Assembly (NCBI RefSeq): GCF_001651805.1
Contig: NZ_CP015839.1
Span: 2,046,001-2,110,000 of the forward strand
Source: Marinobacterium aestuarii
GTDB taxonomy: Bacteria > Pseudomonadota > Gammaproteobacteria > Pseudomonadales > Balneatricaceae
Length of the DNA stretch: 64,000 nucleotides
Reading direction: 5' to 3'
The notes under the pieces are model-generated. The model was not told where the DNA came from, made no database searches, and was given only the letters and a program-made list of their open reading frames with translations. Every line of letters starts with the position of its first letter. Within the stretch, counting starts at the first letter, position 1. Below are positions 1 through 7,877 of the stretch, in pieces. Position numbers and translations under genes: made by a program.

Positions 1-713
1 GCAGTGCCGTTGTGAATGTGACCGCCAGCCTGAGAGAGCTGCGTGATGGACTCTGGGCGTTTCAGAACAAGATGCGTGAGTTCAACCGCCTGATCGGACA
101 CCGGCAGCTGTCGGATCTGAAAACTTTCAAGATTGAGGCCGAGGATGAAATCCATTTGGTTGAAGCGATTGATGCTCTGATCGACAAGGCGGAGCAGGTT
201 GAGACCGGTGACAGCTTCGAACTTTTCAACCAGGCGAGCGTGCTGGATGACGACAAGCTAGACCGCGCCAAGCAGGTTCTGATCGACGAAGGTAACGCCC
301 GGCAGGGGCTGAAAGTGGCAGACCTGTTCCGGTTGGTGTTCGTAGTGGGTAAGGTGGATCAAACGCCAGAGTCTTTTCAGGAGATCGATGGTGCCGCCTC
401 CAATGGCACAGTGTTGATGGCCAAACTGGTGACGGGCCTGGCCATGCTGCACTTGATGCAGGACAAGCGCCACAACCTTCACGCCGTTTGCTATCTGGAT
501 GAAGCACTGGCTCTGGACAGTCGCAACCAGGCCAGTCTGATCGCCACTGCCCAGGAGTTTGGCTTCTCATTGATCTTTGCCTCACCGGCACCGCTGACCA
601 CGGTGCGTTACTGTGTCCCGATTCATCATCACAAGGGGGCCAACCATATCAGCCGGGACAGCTGGCAGATCCTGGAGCCACTGGACGAAAAACCGACCGA
701 GGTGGCTCTATGA
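1..713 (+). CDS. SMC-like ATPase, C-terminal part (Wadjet/Mks condensin subunit), truncated by window edge
   Basis: The frame is open to the left edge, so only about 235 C-terminal residues are visible. They include an ABC/SMC signature region (NGTVLMAKLV), a Walker B strand with catalytic Glu (VCYLDEALALD) and a following strand that fits an SMC D-loop/switch region (LIFASPAP). The stretch before it (from about position 40 to 330) is helical and charged, as expected for the end of a coiled coil. The stop overlaps the next gene's start by 4 bases (ATGA), so the two are translationally coupled. By family knowledge such ATPases, with kleisin and kite subunits that would lie to the left, extrude DNA loops and restrict plasmids in JetABCD/MksBEFG systems. 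The assignment to a defence condensin rather than a housekeeping one rests on the downstream JetD-like gene. Confidence 0.75.
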   Translation, partial: SAVVNVTASLRELRDGLWAFQNKMREFNRLIGHRQLSDLKTFKIEAEDEIHLVEAIDALIDKAEQVETGDSFELFNQASVLDDDKLDRAKQVLIDEGNARQGLKVADLFRLVFVVGKVDQTPESFQEIDGAASNGTVLMAKLVTGLAMLHLMQDKRHNLHAVCYLDEALALDSRNQASLIATAQEFGFSLIFASPAPLTTVRYCVPIHHHKGANHISRDSWQILEPLDEKPTEVAL

Positions 714-1594
714 CCAGGGCGCTGCAACCCGCGCTTACGCGCCTTTTACAATCGGAAAATGAACAGATATCCGCGTCTCAGCTGACCTCGTCCCAGCGCC
801 GTGCGCTGGATGACTTTCGGGTCCGCACCGGTTCGATAGTGCAGCAAAGCAGCGGGCGGGGATCTGTCTATCGAATTGTGAACAGAGCCGTCATCGAGCA
901 GCATCTGCACGAACAGGCCCCCCTTGCCAATACGAGGATGGATGATGCCTTGCCGCAACGTGCCGCCAATATCGGCCGTGCACGTTCCAGCAAGATCGGC
1001 CAACATGCCCATGAACTTTATTATCTGCTGCTCAAAGCACGTGGGCCGGTTGTTTGGTACCAAAATGGTGGGCAGTGCCTCGATCTGGAGTCCGTGACCC
1101 GGCAGCAGGGCGCTGCCGTTTTTGCTATTGGGGGCGAGACAGGGCAAGGCTGGTATACCGAAGGACCACTTTGGCTGGTAGAAAATCAGGCGCTGTTCGA
1201 CCAGTTGGACTGGCTGCCGGGTGATCAGGCCGCAACGGTGGTCTGGTACAGCGGCCAACTGCGGACCTCGTTTATTGAGTGGCTGGCGCAGCGTCCACGT
1301 GCCAGCACCATCCACATGTTTCCCGACTACGACGGCGTTGGCTTACATAACTATCTGCGGTTGAAACTGCGGCTGGGCGATCAGGTTAGTTTCTGGTTGA
1401 TGCCTCAGTGGGAGCATAAGCTACAACGCTTCGGCAGCAACACGCTCTGGCAGGCTACAGCCAGAGACTTTCATGCTGCCTTGCCGGGGCTGCAACCTAT
1501 CATGGAATCCGATAAGGTATTAAATCAACTGGTTATTGCCATGCAGTCGCAAGGCTTGGCATTGGAGCAAGAAGCAGTGTGGCTGGAAGCTTGA
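710..1594 (+). CDS. JetD/MksG-like Toprim nuclease subunit (DUF7281/DUF2220-like)
   Basis: This 294-residue protein overlaps the SMC-like ATPase by 4 bases. The N-terminal ~90 residues look like winged-helix DNA-binding sequence (SSQRRALDDFRVRTG, GRGSVYRIVN). The C-terminal half has a Toprim-like acidic set: a Glu in LVENQALFD and a DxD in HMFPDYDGVGLHNY. In Wadjet systems JetD is the topoisomerase-VI-like subunit that cuts plasmid DNA after loop extrusion. I recall this shorter form as DUF7281, found beside condensin-like ATPases. Without jetA and jetB in view the exact Wadjet or Mks subtype cannot be set. The gene appears intact and ends about 70 bases before an IS3 remnant on the other strand. 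Confidence 0.65.
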   Translation: MTRALQPALTRLLQSENEQISASQLTSSQRRALDDFRVRTGSIVQQSSGRGSVYRIVNRAVIEQHLHEQAPLANTRMDDALPQRAANIGRARSSKIGQHAHELYYLLLKARGPVVWYQNGGQCLDLESVTRQQGAAVFAIGGETGQGWYTEGPLWLVENQALFDQLDWLPGDQAATVVWYSGQLRTSFIEWLAQRPRASTIHMFPDYDGVGLHNYLRLKLRLGDQVSFWLMPQWEHKLQRFGSNTLWQATARDFHAALPGLQPIMESDKVLNQLVIAMQSQGLALEQEAVWLEA

Positions 1595-1948
1595 AGTGAA
1601 ACTATATGTTTCAATCCTCGCCCTGATAGACCTGTAGATACTCGAAAACGTGAGCGAGACCCTCTAACGAGAATAGCCTTGCTCCGTGACCAGTCGGACC
1701 GCGTCCTGTTTAAACTCTTTGGTGTATTTCTTTCTCGTCGTCATCATCTACCTCGGTTTCAGAGATTATCGTTTAACTGAGGTGTCCGGCAGCATTAGCC
1801 CACGTCACGTTTACGTATTTTTGATATTTATCCAAAAAAAATTAATATCGAGATTGTGAATTGACGCGAAGGGGAAGAGAGCTGGGGAAATCGGTTGGAT
1901 TCCCCTTGTATTGTTATAAAGATCATGCGGTATTGAGTTAGTCGAATT
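1595..1948. other. Non-coding stretch with IS3 remnant and weak hairpin
   Basis: This 354-base gap between convergent genes holds the IS3-type orfA remnant (listed separately). It also has an AT-rich segment at 1810-1855 and a small imperfect hairpin GGGGAA/TTCCCC (1884-1905) before TTGTATTGTT. No other coding sequence was seen. Confidence 0.5.
1664..1747 (-). pseudogene. IS3-family OrfA N-terminal remnant
   Basis: Read on the minus strand from 1747, the sequence gives MMTTRKKYTKEFKQDAVRLV and continues with TEQGYSR before a stop codon at 1666-1664. This is the typical start of an IS3-family OrfA (helix-turn-helix transposase subunit). Only 27 codons remain, and the rest of OrfA and all of OrfB are missing. 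The upstream sequence (1748-1800) resembles an IS3-type left end with CCGGACACCTCAGTTAAACG. It is a dead fragment marking past insertion next to the Wadjet-like genes. Confidence 0.7.
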
Positions 1949-2446
1949 TCACAGAAGCGCCCGCTCCGCCAGAGACACATGCCCCTCGGTACTGACGACA
2001 ACATGATCCAGAGTGCGTACGCCCACCATGCTTAATGCATCCCGAAGTTGGATGGTGATACGTTTATCGGCCTCGCTGGGTTCTGGGTCACCCGATGGGT
2101 GGTTATGGACCAGGACCAGGGCGGCAGCGTTATGAGATAACGCGATCTTGACGACTTCCCGCGGATAGACGCTGGCAGCATCCAGCGTGCCTCGAAAGAT
2201 CTCCGCAAACGTAATGATCCGATGACGGTTATCCAGCAGCAGAGCGCCAAAGACTTCATGCTCGTAGGCATGCATCAAAGTTTGTAGGTAGGTAAATGCA
2301 TCGGCGGGTTGCTCGATGCGGCGCCCCTTGGCCAGGCGCTGGCGGGATAGCTGTTGCGCCATGGTCAGAATGTCCTCTTCAGTGACAGGTGTTTCAGCAA
2401 CATAGGTACCGGCTTTCTCGCCGGCTTTGAATTTGTGGTATTTCAT
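1949..2446 (-). CDS. radC: RadC-family JAB/MPN domain protein
   Basis: The product is 165 residues and carries the metal-binding JAMM signature HNHPSGDPEPSEAD in the C-terminal half, preceded by the RadC strand VFGALLLDNRHRII. It lacks the N-terminal helix-hairpin-helix region of chromosomal RadC, which is common for RadC copies on mobile elements. A GGAG lies about 12 bases before the ATG. It is the last gene of the minus-strand module that starts at 9054. Its role is unproven; JAB proteins of this group are linked with recombination on mobile DNA, and direct DNA repair activity has been disputed. Confidence 0.85.
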   Translation of the reverse strand: MKYHKFKAGEKAGTYVAETPVTEEDILTMAQQLSRQRLAKGRRIEQPADAFTYLQTLMHAYEHEVFGALLLDNRHRIITFAEIFRGTLDAASVYPREVVKIALSHNAAALVLVHNHPSGDPEPSEADKRITIQLRDALSMVGVRTLDHVVVSTEGHVSLAERALL

Positions 2447-2531
2447 TGAAGGCTACTCCGGAGGTCCCCGGGATGCAGACCGTTCCCTATGGGAGCGGTC
2501 TGTCTCCCATGGGAAAGTGGATGGTGTCGGG

Positions 2532-4142
2532 TTATGGCGTTAACAGCAGGTTTTTCGTGACGTTGAACAGTTCGCGCTTCAGGTCTTTCAGGTCGTTGAT
2601 CACCAGGCTGGAGGGGAAGAACCGCTCGACGGAGCGGGTTTGTATGCCGATGCCCAGCAGTTCAAAGCCACTGCGCTGGCAACGGTTGACGATATCGTGG
2701 GCGGCGTTCCAGTCGTCCGGCTCACCGTCGGTTAACACGATCATCAGCTTGCGTTTCTCCTTTTGTCTGAGCAGGTCATGGGCGGCAAACCACATGGCGG
2801 AGGCCAGTGGGGTGCAACCTCGGGGTGACTGGGCAAAGCGCGCTGCCTCCCGACGTACGGATTGACGAGGGCGTAACGCCATCGCGACATCTTCAACGCA
2901 GCCTGGAAAGAAGCTCACCGCGGTCGATACGCCGGGTATGCCTTCCAGTGCCAGCGCTAAGGCCAGGGCGGCTTCATTGGCGATTTGATAGTATTTGCGG
3001 CCGCTGTCAGTGGAGGTTTTGGCCATGGAGCCTGAGACATCGACCAGCAGGTGCACCGCCGCATTCGGTGCCACCCGGTTGCTGCGTGTCAGGAACAGGC
3101 GAGATTCGCCGGTCTGGGAACGGGCGAGCCGGTTGTGGGCGACCTGTCGTCCCTGCTGTTTGGCATGGGGCCGGTTGTCCTGACTGGACTGCACCAGGCC
3201 CTTCAAGCGGGCACGGACTCGGGCAGACTCTCCTGCTGCGCGTTGCAGAATGGCTGGATCGCCGGGTTGTGCCAGCTCAGGGCGGGGCATGTTAAATGCC
3301 GTAGCCCCCTGATGCTGCTGTGCTTCCGCCTGTAACAGGGTCGCGACCTGGGTGAACAGGTCTGCGTTGAATGCACCTTCGCCCGCTGACAGAATCTGCT
3401 GCAACACGGGTTCGTTTAGGTCTGAGGACGACGGGTCTTGGTCTGCGGATGAACTGCCTGGCTCGTTTCCGATTGCACGGGCGTCGTGTTGGCCCGCCGG
3501 TCGCGGTACCTGTTCAGCATCCTCTTTAAACTCCTCAAATAGTTGAATAATGGCATCAGCACTCTGCAGGGCGTCTGCCGTGGACGCCAGACCTTGGATG
3601 GCATCCGCGATAACCGTCAGGCGTGACAGCACATCCGCCGGAAGCTGGGTACTGAATTGGGCGTCTACTACCAGATACAGCGGTTCCAGTATCGACTGAC
3701 CCAGTAACCGGCTCCGCAGCCGGAACAGCAACCAACTCTGTAACAACGTAGCGGGGTGGTTGTCCGTGGGCACCCTGAGCTGCTGGTGATCCACCATGTA
3801 TCTCAGCACCTCGTGAATGGTGCGACGGGTTCCGGGGTAATCCTGGGCGAGTGCAGCTTCTATACGGATGTCTTCGATGATGTTCAACAGTGCCTTGCGC
3901 AGCGGGCGGGAGGCCGCTGCAGCCACCACGTCAAAGTCGGTATGGCGGATATGCGCCGCCTCATGGGCCAGATAGCCCCAGGCGACCTGCTGGAAGCGTG
4001 GGTCATCCGGATTGGCGGCCGGTATGACGATGTTCTCACCGTCGGTATAGGCGTCCTGACCCTGGATGAGGACTTTGACGCCAAACTTTTCACCATAGGC
4101 CGCAGCCACGATCGGCAGTGCATTCTTCAGTGGATGGTTCAT
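2532..4142 (-). CDS. CobT-like VWA domain protein with HExxH motif
   Basis: The chosen ATG at 4142 has an AGGAG Shine-Dalgarno 6 bases upstream and gives 536 residues; the frame is open further upstream but that sequence does not look coding. The N-terminal ~150 residues hold a zinc-peptidase-like HEAAH (residues 60-64). The middle is acidic and Ser/Pro rich. The C-terminal ~200 residues form a von Willebrand factor A domain with a MIDAS (DVSGSMAKTS, later LTDGEPDD). It resembles CobT-like partners of MoxR/CobS ATPases, and such a pair (5681-6640 and this gene) occurs in SXT/R391-type elements. There is no cobalamin context, so a chaperone- or protease-like role in element biology is inferred, not shown. 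Confidence 0.75.
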   Translation of the reverse strand: MNHPLKNALPIVAAAYGEKFGVKVLIQGQDAYTDGENIVIPAANPDDPRFQQVAWGYLAHEAAHIRHTDFDVVAAAASRPLRKALLNIIEDIRIEAALAQDYPGTRRTIHEVLRYMVDHQQLRVPTDNHPATLLQSWLLFRLRSRLLGQSILEPLYLVVDAQFSTQLPADVLSRLTVIADAIQGLASTADALQSADAIIQLFEEFKEDAEQVPRPAGQHDARAIGNEPGSSSADQDPSSSDLNEPVLQQILSAGEGAFNADLFTQVATLLQAEAQQHQGATAFNMPRPELAQPGDPAILQRAAGESARVRARLKGLVQSSQDNRPHAKQQGRQVAHNRLARSQTGESRLFLTRSNRVAPNAAVHLLVDVSGSMAKTSTDSGRKYYQIANEAALALALALEGIPGVSTAVSFFPGCVEDVAMALRPRQSVRREAARFAQSPRGCTPLASAMWFAAHDLLRQKEKRKLMIVLTDGEPDDWNAAHDIVNRCQRSGFELLGIGIQTRSVERFFPSSLVINDLKDLKRELFNVTKNLLLTP

Positions 4143-4273
4143 CTTTAGCTCCTTTGCAGGGGCGCGACGCCCCGCGGGGAGCGACACCCCAGTTGGGTTA
4201 GTGGATTGGCCGGGTGACAGATCACCTGAACGGGTCTTTTTATGCTGTTGTTCCCACCCTTCGTTTGGTGCGC

Positions 4274-4519
4274 TCAGGCAGGGTCTGCTGGCAGGAACAC
4301 CATTGCCGTTACCCAGAGACCTGCGGCATCGGCGGATGAAACAACCAGCGGGTTTTTCGGAATGACGACGCTGTGGGTGGCATAGCTCTGTTGTGCGATG
4401 TGGCGGCAACGCTGAACGTCGAACAACTGCTCGCTGTCGACCGGCTCTATCAATGCTGAGAGTTCAGGCTCCAGTCGTTGCAGTTCTGTAGCTGAGTGCA
4501 GATGGAGGTTTGAGGGCAT
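4274..4519 (-). CDS. Small hypothetical protein (81 aa)
   Basis: This is an 81-residue product with GGAGAT about 7 bases before the ATG. It sits between the DUF3150 gene (29 bases upstream) and the VWA gene on the same strand, so it is probably an operon member. The N-terminal part is polar and helical (ATELQRLEPELSALIE), and the C-terminal part is hydrophobic (AAGLWVTAMVFLPADPA) and could be one beta-hairpin or a weak membrane segment. I do not recognise the family. Confidence 0.6.
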   Translation of the reverse strand: MPSNLHLHSATELQRLEPELSALIEPVDSEQLFDVQRCRHIAQQSYATHSVVIPKNPLVVSSADAAGLWVTAMVFLPADPA

Positions 4520-4548
4520 GGTGATATCTCCGTGTTTGGTACTCTGGG

Positions 4549-5544
4549 CTAGAAATAGAAGGACCCTGGCTGGGCAGGAGGCGCCGGTGTGCGTGACGGC
4601 AGCGTCGCTGGTCTGGAACCTGGACCGGTGTGCGGCTTTGAGTGCGGCGAGGACCGCGGTGCGGAATGGGTATCCTCATCGGTGGGTATGTCGACTTGGG
4701 GAAGGGTGCTGGCCAACACATGCTGCAGCGTCAGTTGCCCTTCGCCATGACGCTTCATTTTGTCCGGATCGGACAGGATCAGAATAAGGGCCAGCAGTTC
4801 ATGGTACTGGTGACCCGTTATCGGCCCGGTGTTGGGAAGTTGCGGAAAGAGCCGGTCCATTGCATCGACCATCGGTTGTACGCGGTGATCCAGAAAGGAC
4901 AATCCGTTGAGCTTGTCATGCAGGCGCCGCAGGGGATTGAGGGAGCGCTGACTGATCTGGTTCTTGCCGGCGACGGAACGTTCAAACAGTTCATTGGCAT
5001 CCCGGGCCACTTCGCACAGGAGGGTATGCCCCATGCCGTTGACCTTGTCATCCAGCGGGGCAGCCTGGCGGGAGGGCTGTATCCGGTAGACCGTGTAATC
5101 GAACTGCAGCCGCTGGGCGACATCAGCGACCGGGGCAATGGCGCGACGAATCGCCTCCGCAAAGTTGGGGTGTTTGGCGATCCAGTCATGGGTGACCTGA
5201 TCATAGTTATCGAGGAAAGCGCTTTTGCAGGCCGCAAACTCCCGACCAATCCGGTCCAGCTCCGGCAGTATCTGCTCGATACGGGCCTCAGGTACCGCAT
5301 AACCGCCAAGGAAGCGCACACCGATCTGCTCGCACAGGCGCTGCGCTTCCTTCTTCAGGCGCTCAAACTGCGAGAGGGCTTCGGGATCACAGATCTTCTT
5401 GCTGCCCAGGCTCGCGACATCGGTGGGGGGCAGTTCACTGCCATCGACGAGACGCAGGTCCTCGGGACGCAGCTTTTTACGGCCACTCCAGATGGAGCAG
5501 TCGATGTGGCAGATCACCAGTTTTTCCAGGGTCTTAATGCTCAT
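4549..5544 (-). CDS. DUF3150 family protein
   Basis: The start at 5544 (MSIKTLEKLVICHIDCSIWS) has AGGAA upstream and yields 331 residues; a longer frame to 5709 overlaps the previous gene and has no better start. Residues 1-270 are mostly helical and charged, including the N-terminal pattern I associate with DUF3150 (SGRKKLRPEDL, LGSKKICDPEAL). The last ~50 residues are Pro/Ser/Thr rich and end in QPGSFYF. The same SFYF tail ends the exonuclease at 6752. In SXT/R391-like elements a DUF3150 protein lies between the CobS-like ATPase and the VWA protein, as here. Its function is unknown; a bridge between ATPase and VWA partner is only a guess. Confidence 0.75.
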   Translation of the reverse strand: MSIKTLEKLVICHIDCSIWSGRKKLRPEDLRLVDGSELPPTDVASLGSKKICDPEALSQFERLKKEAQRLCEQIGVRFLGGYAVPEARIEQILPELDRIGREFAACKSAFLDNYDQVTHDWIAKHPNFAEAIRRAIAPVADVAQRLQFDYTVYRIQPSRQAAPLDDKVNGMGHTLLCEVARDANELFERSVAGKNQISQRSLNPLRRLHDKLNGLSFLDHRVQPMVDAMDRLFPQLPNTGPITGHQYHELLALILILSDPDKMKRHGEGQLTLQHVLASTLPQVDIPTDEDTHSAPRSSPHSKPHTGPGSRPATLPSRTPAPPAQPGSFYF

Positions 5545-5680
5545 GAGGGTGGTTCCTTGATAGATGGGGGGGCGCGCCAGCCTGATGGATGACGCGTCGC
5601 CGGGGTCGTTATGCGGTCGGTGGTAATGGCGGTTGGCGGTGTTGAGGGTGGTGTTGTTGGCGATATCCAGGGAGCCTGTG

Positions 5681-6640
5681 TCATGCCTCCCAGTGATCCC
5701 CAAAGACATCGGCCGCGATACGGTGAATGGCGTCGCGCTGCTCCGGTTCTGCCCGGGCGGTCAGCGCACGGATCAGGGCGTATTCCACGGCATTGGGCGC
5801 GCCCTTGAAGGCCAGCGTGAGCTTGGCCCAGCGCAGCAGGGTGCGCGTTGACAGAGTGATACTGAGCTCGGCGCCGTTGTCGGCACCCCCGATAAACAGG
5901 CGTCGAATATCGTTGGCCACCTTCACCATCTTCTGTCGGAAGAGCTCCGGTAAGGCGGGCACGACACGTTCGAGTATGGCTTCTTCTATAGCCCTGTCGG
6001 CATAGCGGGCCTCAAGGAGGCGAAAGCGATCAAGAAACGCCAGGTTCTGTTGCAGAACGCCCTGATACAGCCCCGTCTGGTCACCGCTGCCGGCACTGTT
6101 GCCGGTGGCGATGAAGCGGAACTTGGGATGGGGCAGAATGATCTCCCCGCCGTTCTGCGCGATCACCAGTGGCGCACCCTCAAGGATGTCATTGAGCCCG
6201 GCCAGTTCCGCCGGCTCCGCCAAGTCCAACTCGTTGATCACCAGCAGGTGGCCATGCTTGACTGCCAGGGCCAGGGGGCCATAAACAAAGGCCATGTTGC
6301 CGTTGACCAGGGTGTGGTGACCGGTGAGGTCGGCCAGCTCCAGTCGACCATGAGCCGTGACCTGCTGGACGGGCCAGTGCAGGCGCGCGGCGATCTGGCA
6401 GATCAGTGATGTCTTGCCGCATCCGGTGGGGCCGCTAATGTACAGACCGTCACCGTCCGGGTTGGACAAAAAGGCCAATACGTCACGCAGATCCTCCTTG
6501 CGAAACACATACTCATCTCTGCGGCGCGGGATGTTGGGGTGATCACTGTCAGGGCCGTATCCTTCGAGCACAAAGCTGTCGGGCGCGGGCACGTTGAAGG
6601 TGGTGTTTACCTGAACCAGGTAGTGCGTGGTATCCGTCAT
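5681..6640 (-). CDS. MoxR/CobS-type AAA+ ATPase
   Basis: The ATG at 6640 follows a GAGG at 8 bases and gives 319 residues; an ATG 15 bases upstream has no ribosome site. Visible motifs are Walker A GPTGCGKTS (about residues 70-78), Walker B LLVINELDLAE (132-142), a sensor-1 strand FRFIATGNSAGSGD and an Arg-rich FLDRFRLLEARY. These fit the CbbQ/NorQ/CobS/MoxR clade, whose members remodel a VWA-domain partner. The VWA protein encoded at 2532-4142 is the likely partner. A strong intrinsic hairpin (6662-6696) sits just upstream, so this gene may be only partly co-expressed with bet and the exonuclease. Confidence 0.85.
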   Translation of the reverse strand: MTDTTHYLVQVNTTFNVPAPDSFVLEGYGPDSDHPNIPRRRDEYVFRKEDLRDVLAFLSNPDGDGLYISGPTGCGKTSLICQIAARLHWPVQQVTAHGRLELADLTGHHTLVNGNMAFVYGPLALAVKHGHLLVINELDLAEPAELAGLNDILEGAPLVIAQNGGEIILPHPKFRFIATGNSAGSGDQTGLYQGVLQQNLAFLDRFRLLEARYADRAIEEAILERVVPALPELFRQKMVKVANDIRRLFIGGADNGAELSITLSTRTLLRWAKLTLAFKGAPNAVEYALIRALTARAEPEQRDAIHRIAADVFGDHWEA

Positions 6641-6661
6641 GATTAACCTCGGCATAAATGC

Positions 6662-6696
6662 AAAAGCCCCCGAGACCGAGAGGTCAGGGGGCTTTT
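6662..6696 (-). terminator. Strong symmetrical stem-loop inside the recombination operon
   Basis: AAAAGCCCCC (6662-6671) pairs with GGGGGCTTTT (6687-6696), and a nested GACC/GGTC stem lies in the loop. The A and T tracts make it terminator-like on both strands. It lies between the exonuclease stop and the ATPase start, where it should cut read-through within the minus-strand module. Confidence 0.75.
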
Positions 6697-6751
6697 AGTG
6701 ATGGAGTGATGGTTGTGGATGGCGCGAAGGTCGGCGACATACGCCGGCTAT

Positions 6752-7807
6752 TCAGAAATAAAATGAGCGGGGTTGCTGTGGGGACAACGTGGACTGAAGC
6801 TGATTGTCGGGCGTATTGCGCCCCTGAGCCGTGTGCTCCTCAGTTGGGACCGTTGCAGGAATGGTCGTGTCTGTCGTCTCGGGCTGAGTGACGGTGAGGC
6901 GAATACGCTCCGCCGCGGGCTTGCGGTATGGCGATAGTGTGGCTTCATCGATCCCGCCCAGTTGCTCGGCAATGAGCGCGGGATAGTCGACAGTACCATT
7001 GACCCAATAGCGGCAGAGCTTGATGCCGGCATACTCGGCATGGGCGAAAGCGCCCATCATCGCCACCAGACGCTGCTGTACCTCGGTCATGGCCTGCTTA
7101 TGGGTGTTGAGTTGTTGCTCCAGTGCTTTGGCTTGATGGTTCACCTCCAGATAATGGTGGGACAGGGCCGCCCAGCGCGACTGATCCGCCCCCGCGGGGA
7201 CAAAATAATCTCGCTCCGGGCATTTGGCGGGTTCCTGCCGGGTCTGGATCAGCGTCCAGAACTGACGGGCGTTCTCCTCCAGCGTTACAAGGAAGGCATC
7301 ATCCCGGGCAATCTCGAACTCGATCAGCTCATCGGCGTAAAAGAACGCCAACCAGCCGCGGGACGCGTTGGCGACGAGAATCTGGTGCTGCACCTGAACC
7401 CAGTACAGCTGATAGGCACTGCTCTGTTCTGCGGCTGAGCGTACTTCCTCGAATACGTTGGCGGTTGGGCATTTGAGTTCGACCGGCTCACCGGCATTGT
7501 TGATGCCATCGAAGCTGGCACGCAGCAGGGGGTTGTGGTCCGCTTCTGCACACAGCGGCAGCAGCAGATCCTGGTGCGCCTGCTCAAAGGCCAGGCGAGC
7601 TTTGGGTTCCAGTTGGATACCGCGTTGCACGTTAGGGTTAGCGGACAGATCATCCGGCAGTACCAGTGCCGTTTTTTCGGCCCACAGGCGCCAGGGCGTT
7701 TTATAGGGCGAACGGTCCATGATGACTGGCGCTTCCGACGCCGTGATACCGCCATTACGCCACTGGTGCCAGGCGGGTGTTCGCTGGGAGAGATCCACGA
7801 TACGCAT
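6752..7807 (-). CDS. YqaJ-family recombination exonuclease (lambda Exo-like)
   Basis: The start at 7807 has a perfect AGGAGG and gives 351 residues. The N-terminal ~200 residues carry the PD-(D/E)XK exonuclease core: GGITASEAPVIMDRSPY near residue 20, then SFDG with Asp at about 100 and VELKCP with Glu110 and Lys112. YWVQVQHQILVA follows as the QxxxY-like region. A charged coiled-coil-like stretch and a Pro/Thr-rich tail ending QPRSFYF complete it. It lies 70 bases downstream of bet, forming an exonuclease/annealase pair that makes 3' overhangs for single-strand annealing recombination. The pair is typical of phages and SXT-type conjugative elements. The C-terminal tail is longer than in minimal YqaJ proteins and is shared with the DUF3150 product. 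Confidence 0.85.
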   Translation of the reverse strand: MRIVDLSQRTPAWHQWRNGGITASEAPVIMDRSPYKTPWRLWAEKTALVLPDDLSANPNVQRGIQLEPKARLAFEQAHQDLLLPLCAEADHNPLLRASFDGINNAGEPVELKCPTANVFEEVRSAAEQSSAYQLYWVQVQHQILVANASRGWLAFFYADELIEFEIARDDAFLVTLEENARQFWTLIQTRQEPAKCPERDYFVPAGADQSRWAALSHHYLEVNHQAKALEQQLNTHKQAMTEVQQRLVAMMGAFAHAEYAGIKLCRYWVNGTVDYPALIAEQLGGIDEATLSPYRKPAAERIRLTVTQPETTDTTIPATVPTEEHTAQGRNTPDNQLQSTLSPQQPRSFYF

Positions 7808-7877
7808 GCAGCCTCCTGAACGGGAGACAGCACCCGGCCGGGGTGACGGTCTCCCCGGATGGGTTAGTGGGAAAGGC

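Noticed and set aside
2446-2865. Plus-strand frame of 139 codons opposite the VWA gene
   Set aside because: It lies antisense to a well-supported gene with a VWA domain and has no recognisable product.
4642-5592. Plus-strand frame of 316 codons opposite DUF3150
   Set aside because: It mirrors the GC pattern of the minus-strand gene and has no family features.
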